Positions 48,696-59,700 of a DNA stretch of 64,000 bases are shown here, in pieces. Location: the NCBI GenBank assembly GCA_936450465.1, contig OW388296.1, positions 15,187,867 through 15,251,866 of the forward strand. The letters run 5' to 3'. A program made the position numbers and the translations under genes. This DNA comes from Gibbula magus (lineage: Eukaryota; Mollusca; Gastropoda; Trochida; Trochidae). The notes beneath the pieces were generated by a model. It made no database searches and had not been told where the DNA came from. It saw nothing but the letters and a program-made list of their open reading frames with translations. Position 1 is the stretch's first letter, and each line of letters starts with the position of its first letter.

Positions 48696-48878
48696 TGTAG
48701 CATTTATGGTTTGACGTTATGACGTAATGATTACTCCCTAGAGAGTGACGTCATCTTCCTGTACACCATTGCATTCTGGGAATAAACCGGTGACTACGAA
48801 AAATGGCGGTTGTGTGTTTAATCACGTTTACTTCAATCTGTTGAAGACAAGTTAAATCTGGGTCATCCAAACACTACA
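48696..48878 (+). repeat. 5' LTR
   Basis: 183 bp. It contains a full CRE palindrome (tgacgtcat) and a half-site variant (tgacgtaat) 24 bp apart, an AAAATGGCGG block resembling a YY1 site, and AATAAA at 48780-48785. No TATA box is evident. Confidence 0.97.
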
Positions 48879-48896
48879 TTTGGCGACGAGGAAAAC
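48879..48896 (+). other. Putative primer binding site
   Basis: 'tttggcgacgaggaaaac' immediately follows the 5' LTR, where the tRNA primer of an LTR retrotransposon anneals. The matching tRNA was not identified. Confidence 0.5.
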
Positions 48897-48915
48897 TACG
48901 ATCGGACAGAAGATC

Positions 48916-49386
48916 ATGGCTATTGTTTCGGTCGGAGATGTTGGCGATCTACCGCAGTTTGATTGCTCTGATGCGAGTGGATTATCGCCTCGTTGGAAAC
49001 GATGGTTGCGCGCCTTCGAACTTTTCGCGACTGGAAAAGGGGTCGAGAAACCGGAACAGAGGAAAGCGTTATTGTTGCATAAAGCAGGTATGCGTGTGCA
49101 GGACATTTATTTCACATTACCGGAGGTAGTTGGAGACGATGATTGTTACAAGAAGTGTGTTTCAGCGTTGAATCAGTATTTCACACCACAATCGAACATT
49201 CCTTATGAAAGACACGTGTTTCGGAATATGAGACAATCATCGACGGAGACGATGGAGCAATTCGTTACACGATTGCGTCAGCAAAGTGAAACTTGTGACT
49301 TTGGAGACTTAAATGCGGTGGATGTGCAAATCAGGGATCAGGTTAGGAGAAGTGTCACTCAAATCAACTTCGCCGGAAGTTTCTAG
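48916..49386 (+). pseudogene. gag: gag (matrix/capsid-like part), cut short by a frameshift
   Basis: From the ATG at 48916 (an upstream TTG in the same frame is not needed) about 144 residues look like a retrotransposon Gag: a Trp-rich WKRWLRAFELF helix near residue 28, then HVFRNMRQ and FVTRLRQQ segments typical of Gag capsid regions. After about 49346 the frame reads unrelated sequence and stops at 49384-49386. The capsid continuation is in the frame of pol, which opens right after a TAG at 49344-49346. A single-base loss there explains both. The product would be the structural protein of the retrotransposon particle. Confidence 0.85.
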
Positions 49387-52300
49387 AAAGGGGTACAGAA
49401 CTTGACTTGAAGAAAATGAGAGACATTGCTAGGATTTTCGAGGATACAGAACGACAAGCTTCAACTATGGAAGGTTTGAATACGGAAGTAAACAGATTGT
49501 CAATCAGAGGAAAATTCAGAACAGGTCAGTCTCAGAGGGGTTACCCGAAGGTCAAGTGTTACTGTTGTGGATTTGAAGGTCATACGCATAAAGATTCAAA
49601 TTGTCCGGCAAGAGGAAGAACATGCAGGAAATGTAAAGGGATAGGACATTTTGAGAGATGCTGCAAAACGAAATCAAGAGATGATCACAGAAGAAATAAT
49701 CACAGAGGCTACAAACACAAGAAGACAGTCAATCAGGTAGAAAGTGAGACAGATTTTGCATTCAGTGTTTCTAGTGACTCAGAAGATTATGAAGGGGAGA
49801 TAACTGTAGTTGCTGGTGGGGTGAAACTGAAGATGCTCATTGACTCAGGTACAACGTGTAACATTATTGACAGAGATACGTGGGACCATTTGAAAACTAA
49901 GGGAATAGAGTGCTCATCGAAGAAAGAAATAAAGAACATTTACCCTTATGGATCTACAAAATCTCTACAAGTGGCAGGAACATTTACTTGTGCAGTGAAC
50001 TGTTGTGATAGGGACTTAGAAACAGTTGAGTTTACAGTGATGGAAGGCAAGGGACCTTCTTTGCTTGGAAGAAAAACAGCTATACAGCTAGGTGTATTGA
50101 AGTTGGGACCTCGTGTAAATGCAGTCGTCACAGACAACACGACAGACAAGATCAAGACAGATTACAAAGATTGCTTTCAAGGATTTGGTAAGCTGAACAA
50201 CTTTCAACTGAACATACCAGTAAGTGCAGATGCTCAACCTGTTGCACTACCTTTGCGACGTATTCCATATCACCTGCGTGACAAATTAAGCAAGAAACTG
50301 GATGAATTAGAAGAGTTGGACATTATTGAACAAGTTGAAGGGCCAAGTTCTTGGGTATCACCTGTTGTTGTAGTGCCGAAAGGTGAACATGACATCAGAC
50401 TGTGTGTGGACATGAGATTAGCTAACGAATCAGTGAGACGAGCGAGACACCCAATCCCAACTATTGACGAAGTTCTACAAGACTTCAATCAGAGTACAAT
50501 CTTCAGCAAACTCGACATCAAGTGGGCCTACCATCAGATAGAATTGTCAGAAGAGGCAAGAGACATAACCACGTTCATCACTCACAAGGGACTCTACCGT
50601 TACAAGCGGTTAATGTTCGGAATATCCTGCGCTCCTGAAATGTACCAAAAGGTCTTACAGCAACTCCTACAGAACTGTGAGGGAGCTCATAACATTCTTG
50701 ATGACATCATCGTGCATGCAGCAACAGAAGAAGAACATGACAAAAGACTGAGACAAGTACTGGATGTAATTCGAGACCGAGGGATGACACTGAACCCGGA
50801 CAAGTGTCTCTTCAAGATGAAGAAACTGGAGTTCATGGGACATGTACTATCAGACAAAGGAATAGGTCCTACAGAGACAAAGATCAAAGCAGTGCAGGAA
50901 GCAAGAGCGCCTGAGAATGCAAGTGAAGTAAGGAGTTTTCTGGGACTTGTTAACTTCACAGCAAGATACATCGAGAACCTTGCAACAGTTGCCGACCCAC
51001 TACGGAAACTAACTAGAAAGGATGAACCATTTGTATGGGGGACGGAACAAGAGGAAGCCTTTCAAGAACTGAAGGACAGATTAGGGAGTGCCAAAACTTT
51101 AGCATACTTCGACAAACAAGCAAAAACACAAGTGATCGCAGATGCAAGTCCTGTTGGCCTGGGAGCAGTTCTAGTACAGCTGCAAGGGGAAGAATACAGG
51201 ATAATCTCGTTTGCAAGCAAAAGTTTGACAGACATTGAACGGAGATACTCGCAGACGGAGAAGGAAGCTTTAGGACTAGTTTGGGCTTGTGAGAGATTTC
51301 ATGCTTATCTCTATGGAGCAGAATTTGAACTTTTGACAGATCATAAACCCCTTGAATTCATCTACTCTCCAAGATCAAAACCTAGTGCAAGAATCGAACG
51401 ATGGGTTCTCCGAATGCAACCATACAAGTACACAGTGAGGCACATTCCTGGAAAGAACAATATTGCAGACAGTTTGTCAAGGCTCCTGAAAGTGAAGAAT
51501 TCTACATGTCACTCCAAGACTGAAGATTACATTAAATTTGTGGCAAGGGAGGCAACTCCTGTAGCTCTTACAACAAGGGACATTGAGAGAGAATCTGACA
51601 GCGACCCAGAGCTGGATGAAGTGAGGAAATGTCTACTGAATGGACAGTGGCATAAGACTGATTGCAAACAGTTTGTTCCAATCAGAAGTGAATTAACAGC
51701 AGTAGGAAAACTGGTGTTAAGAGGGACAAGAATCATAATTCCGAAGAATTTGCGGACACAAGTACTGGAATTAGCTCATGAAGGACATCCCGGAATTGTG
51801 AGCATGAAGCAGAGATTACGCACAAAAGTTTGGTGGCCTGGAATTGACAGGGAAGCAGAGCAGTATTGCCGAACATGTTATGGATGTCAACTAGTGGCAC
51901 AACCCTCACCACCAACACCGATGTCCAGAACCGAGATGCCTACATCACCATGGCAACATCTAGCTGCTGATTTGTTAGGACCGTTACCATCAGGAGATTA
52001 CATCTTTGTTGTAGTGGACTATTACAGCAGGTACTTCGAAATCGAAATCATGAAGTCTACGGTATCAGAGAAAATTGTGACAGTATTGTCAAAAATTTTC
52101 TTAACTCATGGATTGCCTTTGTCTATACAAACAGACAATGGACCTCAGTTTGTCAGCGAACAATTCAAAAGATTCATGCAGGACAATGGTATTCAGCACC
52201 GGAAGACTACACCATTGTGGCCTCAGGCAAATGGAGAAGTAGAACGCCAAAATCGTTCTATCCTGAAGCGAATAAAGATTGCTCAAGCTGAAGGCAGAGA

Positions 52301-53033
52301 CTGGAAATCTGAGCTAGATCACTACTTGATCATGTACAGAAGTACACCACATTCGACAACTGGGAGAAGTCCAGCAGAACTCATGTACAAGAGAATCATC
52401 AGAACCAAGATACCAGAAATTCAAGACTACCAACATGAAGATAGTGAAGTACGAGACAGAGACAACGAGAAGAAAGGGAAAGGAAAAGATTATGCAGACC
52501 AGCGTAGAAGAGCTTGTGAAAGTGAGATTCAGAGTGGTGATAGTGTGCTTGTGAAGCAGTATCGTGAGAATAAATGGTCTACACCATTTAACCCTACACC
52601 TTTCACAGTGGTTGGAAGAAAGGGTAATAGTGTGATAATTGAGTATCCTCAAGGTGTTGAGTATAGGAGAAATATCACTGCTGTGAAAAAGTTCCATGAT
52701 AGGGGAACAAGTGTTGTGATTCCTCCCATGGAAAAGTGTCATGATAAAGGAGAAAGTGTAGTCAATTCTCCAGTGAGAAAATATCATGAAAGTGTTGTGA
52801 ATTATCCTGGTGTGAATTCTCAGGATAAATGTGAAAGTGTTATAAATTTTGAAAAGCAGGGTAGATCAGTGATTATGTCTGAATTAAATACTAATTCACC
52901 AGTGTCTAGCAAAGCGAAGAAAGCTGAATGTCCTGAAACGTCACTAGCTGATAGCTCATCAACCAGACCTGTGAGAGTGAGGAAAACACCCTCAAAATTC
53001 GATGATTTTGTTATCGGATATATTGAACAGTAA
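49347..53033 (+). CDS. pol: gag C-terminus plus pol (zinc knuckles, protease, RT, RNase H, integrase)
   Basis: One open frame to the stop at 53031-53033. Counting residues from 49407: two CCHC-type knuckles at 51-86 (CYCCGFEGH and CRKCKGIGH); aspartic protease LIDSGTT at 145-151; reverse transcriptase about 285-480 with KLDIKWAYHQ and an ILDD active site (430-433) in place of YxDD; RNase H with D579, E620 and D645; integrase with H791, H794, C821 and C824 as zinc site and D855, D910, E946 as a DD35E triad (exactly 35 residues between D910 and E946). The tail (about 1095-1165) carries imperfect repeats of a K-[FCY]-H-D-x-G-x-S-V-V motif. Apart from the upstream frameshift no domain is damaged. 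Copying and integration of the element would depend on this product. Without an intact gag frame this copy is probably not autonomous. Confidence 0.95.
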   Translation, partial: EKCHSNQLRRKFLERGTELDLKKMRDIARIFEDTERQASTMEGLNTEVNRLSIRGKFRTGQSQRGYPKVKCYCCGFEGHTHKDSNCPARGRTCRKCKGIGHFERCCKTKSRDDHRRNNHRGYKHKKTVNQVESETDFAFSVSSDSEDYEGEITVVAGGVKLKMLIDSGTTCNIIDRDTWDHLKTKGIECSSKKEIKNIYPYGSTKSLQVAGTFTCAVNCCDRDLETVEFTVMEGKGPSLLGRKTAIQLGVLKLGPRVNAVVTDNTTDKIKTDYKDCFQGFGKLNNFQLNIPVSADAQPVALPLRRIPYHLRDKLSKKLDELEELDIIEQVEGPSSWVSPVVVVPKGEHDIRLCVDMRLANESVRRARHPIPTIDEVLQDFNQSTIFSKLDIKWAYHQIELSEEARDITTFITHKGLYRYKRLMFGISCAPEMYQKVLQQLLQNCEGAHNILDDIIVHAATEEEHDKRLRQVLDVIRDRGMTLNPDKCLFKMKKLEFMGHVLSDKGIGPTETKIKAVQEARAPENASEVRSFLGLVNFTARYIENLATVADPLRKLTRKDEPFVWGTEQEEAFQELKDRLGSAKTLAYFDKQAKTQVIADASPVGLGAVLVQLQGEEYRIISFASKSLTDIERRYSQTEKEALGLVWACERFHAYLYGAEFELLTDHKPLEFIYSPRSKPSARIERWVLRMQPYKYTVRHIPGKNNIADSLSRLLKVKNSTCHSKTEDYIKFVAREATPVALTTRDIERESDSDPELDEVRKCLLNGQWHKTDCKQFVPIRSELTAVGKLVLRGTRIIIPKNLRTQVLELAHEGHPGIVSMKQRLRTKVWWPGIDREAEQYCRTCYGCQLVAQPSPPTPMSRTEMPTSPWQHLAADLLGPLPSGDYIFVVVDYYSRYFEIEIMKSTVSEKIVTVLSKIFLTHGLPLSIQTDNGPQFVSEQFKRFMQDNGIQHRKTTPLWPQANGEVERQNRSILKRIKIAQAEGRDWKSELDHYLIMYRSTPHSTTGRSPAELMYKRIIRTKIPEIQDYQHEDSEVRDRDNEKKGKGKDYADQRRRACESEIQSGDSVLVKQYRENKWSTPFNPTPFTVVGRKGNSVIIEYPQGVEYRRNITAVKKFHDRGTSVVIPPMEKCHDKGESVVNSPVRKYHESVVNYPGVNSQDKCESVINFEKQGRSVIMSELNTNSPVSSKAKKAECPETSLADSSSTRPVRVRKTPSKFDDFVIGYIEQ

Positions 53034-53519
53034 AGTTGTAATTTTACAAGGTCAGTGTGACATTGCTAACTTTAAGGTCACTGCGACATTCTGAACTTGA
53101 CATTCTTGGGTCACTGTGACATTCTGAAGTGAAAGATGGCAAACCAAACTATGAACTGTTTGAGAAGCTGAACCAGTTATTAATAATGACTTTAAATATT
53201 GTGAACTGTTAAATCTGGATAATTTGAAGTTTATTGGACTTTTAAAGTGTTGTTGATTTCAATTGAAGTAGTATATTTATACTTTGAAGGGTTGATGGAA
53301 ACAAAACCAAACAATAGTTATTGGCAGGCAGTATTTTATGTAACATTATAATTTTACATTTGAAGGGTTATTGACATTAAGGAATGAATATTCCATTTTG
53401 ATTTATGTGTTATCTTTGTGTTACAGTTCAAAGCAAAGTTTGAATATATCACATAAGCTGATAAGCCATTTAGGAAAGTTGTTCCATTTCAAGTGATAAT
53501 TAAATTTTGAATTTCTATT
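53034..53519 (+). other. Non-coding 3' region of the LTR element
   Basis: About 490 bp between pol and the purine tract. Its first part has three imperfect copies of 'ggtcactgtgacattctgaa' (about 53050-53130). No envelope-like frame is present. Confidence 0.7.
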
Positions 53520-53533
53520 AAGAAGAAAAGAGA
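53520..53533 (+). other. Polypurine tract
   Basis: Fourteen purines (aagaagaaaagaga) directly abut the 3' LTR, the position of the plus-strand primer in LTR retrotransposons. Confidence 0.85.
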
Positions 53534-53716
53534 TGTAGCATTTATGGTTTGACGTTATGACGTAATGATTACTCCCTAGAGAGTGACGTCATCTTCCTGT
53601 ACACCATTGCATTCTGGGAATAAACCGGTGACTACGAAAAATGGCGGTTGTGTGTTTAATCACGTTTACTTCAATCTGTTGAAGACAAGTTAAATCTGGG
53701 TCATCCAAACACTACA
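53534..53716 (+). repeat. 3' LTR
   Basis: Reads the same as the 5' LTR along all 183 bp as compared by eye. It is followed by the right copy of the accat duplication (53717-53721). Confidence 0.97.
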
Positions 53717-56700
53717 ACCATGGCAATGTATCTGCCTTCCTTCTGAAACCATGGTGATGTATCTGTCTTCAATCTGCAGTCTTGGTGATGTATCTGTCTT
53801 CCTTCTGCAGTCATGGTGATGTATCTGCCTTTCTTCTGCAACCATGATGATGTATTTGTCCTCCTTCTGCAACCATGGTGATGTAACAGTCTTCCTTCTG
53901 CAACCATGGTGATGTATCCGCCTTCCTTCTGCAACCATGGTGATGTAACAGTCTTTCATCTGCTACCATGGTGTTGTATCCGCCCTCCCTTTGCAACCAT
54001 GGGGATGTGACAGTCTTCCTTCTGCAACCATGGCAATGTATCTGCCTTCCTTCTGCAACCATGGTGATGTATCTGTCTTCAATCTGCAGTCTTGGTGATG
54101 TATCTGTCTTCCTTCTGCAGTCTTGGTGATGTATCTGCCTTTCTTCTGCAACCAAGATGATGTATTTGTCCTTCTTCTGAAACCATGGTGATGTGTCTGT
54201 CTTCAATCTGCAGTCTTGGTGATGTATCTGTCTTCCTTCTGCAGTCATGGTGATGTATCTGCCTTTCTTCTGAAACCATGGTGATGTAACAGTCTTCCAT
54301 CTGCAACCGTGGTGATGTATTTGTCCTCCTTCTGCAACCATGGTGATGTAACAGTCTTCCATCTGCAACCATGGTGATGTATCTGTCTTCCATCTGCAAC
54401 CATGGTGATGTATCTGTCTTCCATCTGCAACCATGGTGATGTATCTGTCTTCCTTCTGCAACCATGGTGTTGTATCTGTCTTCCTTCTTCAACCATGGTG
54501 ATGTATCTGTCTTCCTTCTGCAACCATGGTGATGTAACCGTCTTCCTTCTGCAACCATGGTGTTGTATCTGTCTTCCATCTGCAACCATGGTGATGTATC
54601 TGTCTTCCTTCTGCAACCATGGTGATGTATCTGTCTTCAATCTGCAATCATGGTGATGTATCCGCCTTCCTTCTGCAACCATGGTGATGTATCAGTCTTC
54701 CATCTGTAACCATGGTGATGTATCTGTCTTCCTTCTGCAACCATGGTGATGTATCCGCCTTCCTTCTGCAACCATGGTGATGTATCAGTCTTCCATCTGC
54801 AACCATGGTGATGTATCTGTCTTCCTTCTGCAACCATGGTGATGTATCCGCCTTCCTTCTGCAACCATGGTGATGTATCAGTCTTCCTTCTGCAACCATG
54901 GTGATGTATCCGCCTTCGTTCTGCAACCATGGTGATGTAACAGTCTTTCATCTGCTACCATGGTGTTGTATCCGCCTTCCCTTTGCAACCATGGGGATGT
55001 GACAGTCTTCCTTCTGCAACCATGGGGATGTGACAGTCTTCCTTCTGCAACCATGGCAATGTATCTGCCTTCCTTCTGAAACCATGGTGATGTATCTGTC
55101 TTCAATCTGCAGTCTTGGTGATGTATCTGTCTTCCTTCTGCAGTCATGGTGATGTATCTGCCTTTCTTCTGCAACCATGATGATGTATTTGTCCTCCTTC
55201 TGCAACCATGGTGACGTAACAGTCTTCCATCTGCAACCGTGGTGATGTATCTGTCTTCCATCTGCAGCCTTGGTGATGTATCTGTCTTACTTCTGCAGTC
55301 ATGGTGATGCATCTGCCTTTCTTCTGCAACCATGGTGATGTATCTGCCTTCCTCGTGCAGCCATGGTGATGTATCCGCCTTCCTTCTGCAACCATGGCGA
55401 TGTATCTGCCTTCCTTCACCAACCATGGCGATGAATCTGACTTCCTTCTGCAGCCATGGTGATGTATCTGACTTCCTTCTGCAGCTATGGTGATGTATCT
55501 TCCTCCTATCTGAAACCATGGTGATGTATCCGCCTTCCTTCTGCAACCTTGATGATGTATCTGCCTTCTATCTGAAACCATGGCGATGTATCCGCCTTCC
55601 TTCTGTAACCATGGCGATGTATCTGCCTTCCTCCTGCAACCATGGCGATGTATCTGCCTTCCTTCTGCAACCATGGTGTTGTATCCGCCTTCCTTCTGCA
55701 ATCATGGTGATTTATCTGTCTTCCTTCTGCAACCATGGTGATGTATCTGTCTTCCATCTGCAACCATGGTGATGTATATGTCTTCCTTCTGCAACCATGG
55801 TGATGTATCTGCCTTCCTTCTGCAACCATGGTGATGTATCCGCCTTCCATCTGCAGCCATGGTGATGTATCTGTCTTCCATCTGCAACCATGGTGATATA
55901 ACAGTCTTCCTTCTGCAACCATGGTGATGTATCTGTCTTCCATCTGCAACCATGGTGATGTATCTGTCTTCCTTCTGCAACCATGGTGATGTATCTGCCT
56001 TCTTTCTGCAACCATGGTGATGTATCCGCCTTCCTTCTGCAACCATGGTGAAGTATCTGTCTTCCTTCTGCAACCATGGTGATGTATCTGTCTTCTTCTA
56101 AAACCCTGGTGTTGTATCTGTCTTCCATCTGCAACCATGGTGATGTATCTGCCTTCCTTCTGCAACCATGGTGATGTATCAGTCTTTCATCTGCTACCAT
56201 GGTGTTGTATCCGCCTTCCCTTTGCAACCTTCGGGATGTAACAGTCTTCCTTCTGCAACCATGGCAATGTATCTGCCTTCCTTCTGAAACCATGGTGATG
56301 TATCTGTCTTCAATCTGCAGTCTTGGTGATGTATCTGTCTTCCTTCTGCAGTCATGGTGATGTATCTGCCTTTCTTCTGCAACCATGATGATGTATTTGT
56401 CCTCCTTCTGCAACCATGGTGATGTAACAGTCTTCCATCTGCAACCGTGGTGATGTATCTGCCTTCCTCATACAGCATTGGTGATGTATCTGTCTTCCTT
56501 CTGCAGTCATGGTGATGTATCTGCCTTTCTTCTGCAACCATGGTGATGTATCTGCCTTCCTCATGCAGCCATGGTGATGTATCCGCCTTCCTTCTGCAAC
56601 CATGGTGATGTATCTGCCTTCCTTCACCAACCATGGCGATGTATCTGACTTCCTTCTGCAGCCATGGTGATGTATCTGACTTCCTTCTGCAGCTATGGTG

Positions 56701-59700
56701 ATGTATCTTCCTCCTATCTGAAACCATGGTGATGTATCCGCCTTCCTTCTGCAACCTTGATGATGTATGTGCCTTCTATCTGAAACCATGGCGATGTATC
56801 CGCCTTCCTTCTGCAACCATGGCGATGTATCTGCCTTCCTTCTGCAACCATGGTGTTGTATCCGCCTTCCTTCTGCAACCATGGTGATTTATCTGTCTTC
56901 CTTCTGCAACCATGGTGATGTATCTGTCTTCCATCTGCAACCATGGTGATGTATCTGTCCTCCTTCTGCAACCATGGTGAAGTATCTGCCTTCCTTCTGC
57001 AACCATGGTGTTGTATCCGCCTTCCTTCTGCAACCATGGTGATGTAACAGTCTTCCATCTGCAACCGTGGTGATGTATCTGTCTTCCATCTGCAGCCTTG
57101 GTGATTTATCTGTCTTCCTTCTGCAACCATGGCAATGTATCTGCCTTTCTTCTGCAACCATGGTGTTGTATCCGCCTTCCTTCTGCAACCATGGTGATGT
57201 ATCCGCCTTCCTTCTGCAACCATGGTGATGTATCTGCCTTCCTTCACCAACCATGGCGATGTATCTGACTTCCTTCTGCAGCCATGGTGATGTATCTGAC
57301 TTCCTTCTGCAGCTATGGTGATGTATCTTCCTCCTATCTGAAACCATGGTGATGTATCCGCCTTCCTTCTGCGACCTTGATGATGTATCTGCCTTCTATC
57401 TGAAACCATGGCGATGTATCCGCCTTCCTTCTGTAACCATGGCGATGTATCTGCCTTCCTTCTGCAACCATGGCGATGTATCTGCCTTCCTTCTGCAACC
57501 ATGGTGTTGTATCCGCCTTCCTTCTGCAACCATGGTGATTTATCTGTCTTCCTTCTGCAACCATGGTGATGTATCTGTCTTCCATCTGCAACCATGGTGA
57601 TGTATCTGTCTTCCTTCTGCAACCATGGTGTTGTATCCGCCTTCCTTCTGCAACCATGGTGATTTATCTGTCTTCCTTCTGCAACCATGGTGATGTATCT
57701 GTTTTCCATCTGCAACCATGGTGATGTATCTGTCTTCCTTCTGCAATCATGGTGATGTATCTGCTTCCTTCTGCAACCATGGTGATGTATCCGCCTTCCT
57801 TCTGCAACCATGGTGATGTATCTGTCCTCCTTCTGAAACCATGGTGTTGTATCTGTCTTACCTCTGCAACCATGGTGATGTATCTGCCTTCCCTCTGCAA
57901 CCATGGTGTTGTATCCGCCTTCCGTCTGCAACCATGGTGATTTATCTGATTTCCTTCTGCAACCATGGCGATGTATCTGCCTTCCTTCTGCAACCATGGT
58001 GATGTATCTGCCTTCCTTCTGCAACCATGGTGTTGTATCCGCCTTCATTCTGCAACAATGGTGATGTATCTGTCTTCCTTCTGCAACCATGGTGATGTAT
58101 CTGTCCTCCTTCTGCAACCATGGTGATGTATCTGCCTTCCCTCTGCAACCATGGTGTGGTATCCGCCTTCCTTCTGCAACCATGGTGATTTATCTGATTT
58201 CCTTCTGCAACCATGGTGATGTATCTGTCTTCCTTCTGCAACCATGGTGATGTATCTGCCTTCCCTCTGCAACCATGGTGTTGTATCCGCCTCCCTTCTG
58301 CAACCATGGTGATTTATCTGATTTCCTTCTGCAACCATGGTGATGTATCTGTCTTCCTTCTGCAACCATGGTGATGTATCTGTCTTCCTTCTGCAACCAT
58401 GGTGGTGTATCTGCCTTCCTTCTGCAACCATGATGATGTATCTGCCTTCCTTCTGCAAATATGGTGATGTATCTGCCTTCCTTCTGCAACCATGGTGATG
58501 TATCTGCCTTCCTTCTGCAACCATGATGGTGTATCTGTCTTCCATCTGCAAACATGATGATGTATCAGTCTTCCTTCTGAAACCATGGTGATGTATCTGT
58601 CTTCCATCTGCAGCCATGGTGATGTATCTGTCTTCCATCTTCAACCATGGTGATATAACAGTCTTCCATCTGCAACCATGGTGATGCATCTGTCTTCCTT
58701 CTGCAACCATGGTGATGTATCTTCCTTCCTTCTGCAACCATGGTGATGTATCTGCCTTCCTTCTGCATGTATTTGTCCTCCTTCTGCAACCATGGTGATG
58801 TATCTGCCTTCCACCTGCAACCATGGTGATGTATCCGCCTTCCTTCTGCAACCATGGTGATGTATCTGTCTTCCATCTGCAACCATGGTGATGTATCTGT
58901 CTTCCTTCTGCAACCAAAGTGATGTATCCGCCTTCCTTCTGCAACCATGGTGATGTATCAGTCTTCCATCTGCAACCATGGTGATGTATCTGTCTTCCTT
59001 CTGCAACCATGGTGATGTATCCGCCTTCCTTCTGCAACCATGGTGATGTATCAGTCTTCCTTCTGCAACCATGGTGATGTATCCGCCTTCGTTCTGCAGC
59101 CATGGTGATGTAACAGTCTTCCATCTGCAACCATGGTGATGTATCTGCCTTCCTTCTGCAACCATGGTGATGTATCAGTCTTTCATCTGCTACCATGGTG
59201 TTGTATCCGCCTTCCCTTTGCAACCTTCGGGATGTAACAGTCTTCCTTCTGCAACCATGGCAATGTTTCTGCCTTTCTTCTGAAACCATGGTGATGTATC
59301 TGTCTTCAATCTGCAGTCTTGGTGAAGTATCTGTCTTCATTCTGCAGTCATGGTGATGTATCTGCCTTTCTTCTGCAATCATGGTGATGTATCTGCCTTC
59401 CTCATGCAGCCATGGTGATGTATCCGCCTTCCTTCTGCAACCATGGTGATGTATCTGCCTTCCTTCACCAATCATGGCGATGTATCTGACTTCCTTCTGC
59501 AGCCATGGTGATGTATCTGACTTCCTTCTGCAGCTATGGTGATGTATCTTCCTCCTATCTGAAACCATGGCGATGTATCCGCCTTCCTTCTGCAACCTTG
59601 ATGATGTATCTGCCTTCTATCTGAAACCATGGCGATGTAACAGTCTTCCTTCTGCAACCATGGCGATGTATCTGCCTTCCTTCTGAAACCATGGTGATGT

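Larger units (their letters stand above)
48696..53716 (+). mobile_element. Ty3/gypsy LTR retrotransposon, Mag/Steamer-like, 5,021 bp
   Basis: Complete element: 183-bp LTRs (48696-48878 and 53534-53716) beginning TGTAG and ending CTACA, a putative primer binding site directly after the 5' LTR, gag and pol, a purine tract before the 3' LTR, and a 5-bp target duplication accat on both sides. Domain order protease, RT, RNase H, integrase is that of Ty3/gypsy. No envelope frame is seen. Total length and very short LTRs are close to the Steamer element of the clam Mya arenaria (about 5 kb with LTRs near 177 bp), and the Mag lineage is my best guess. I found no difference between the LTRs by eye, so insertion was recent. 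One frameshift in gag breaks the frame. Confidence 0.97.

Noticed and set aside
48880..48915. Upstream TTG start for gag
   Set aside because: It overlaps the putative primer binding site; the ATG at 48916 is in frame and better placed.
49344..49407. Programmed gag-pol frameshift
   Set aside because: The break lies within the capsid region before the zinc knuckles and no slippery heptamer with a following hairpin was evident. An accidental indel is simpler.
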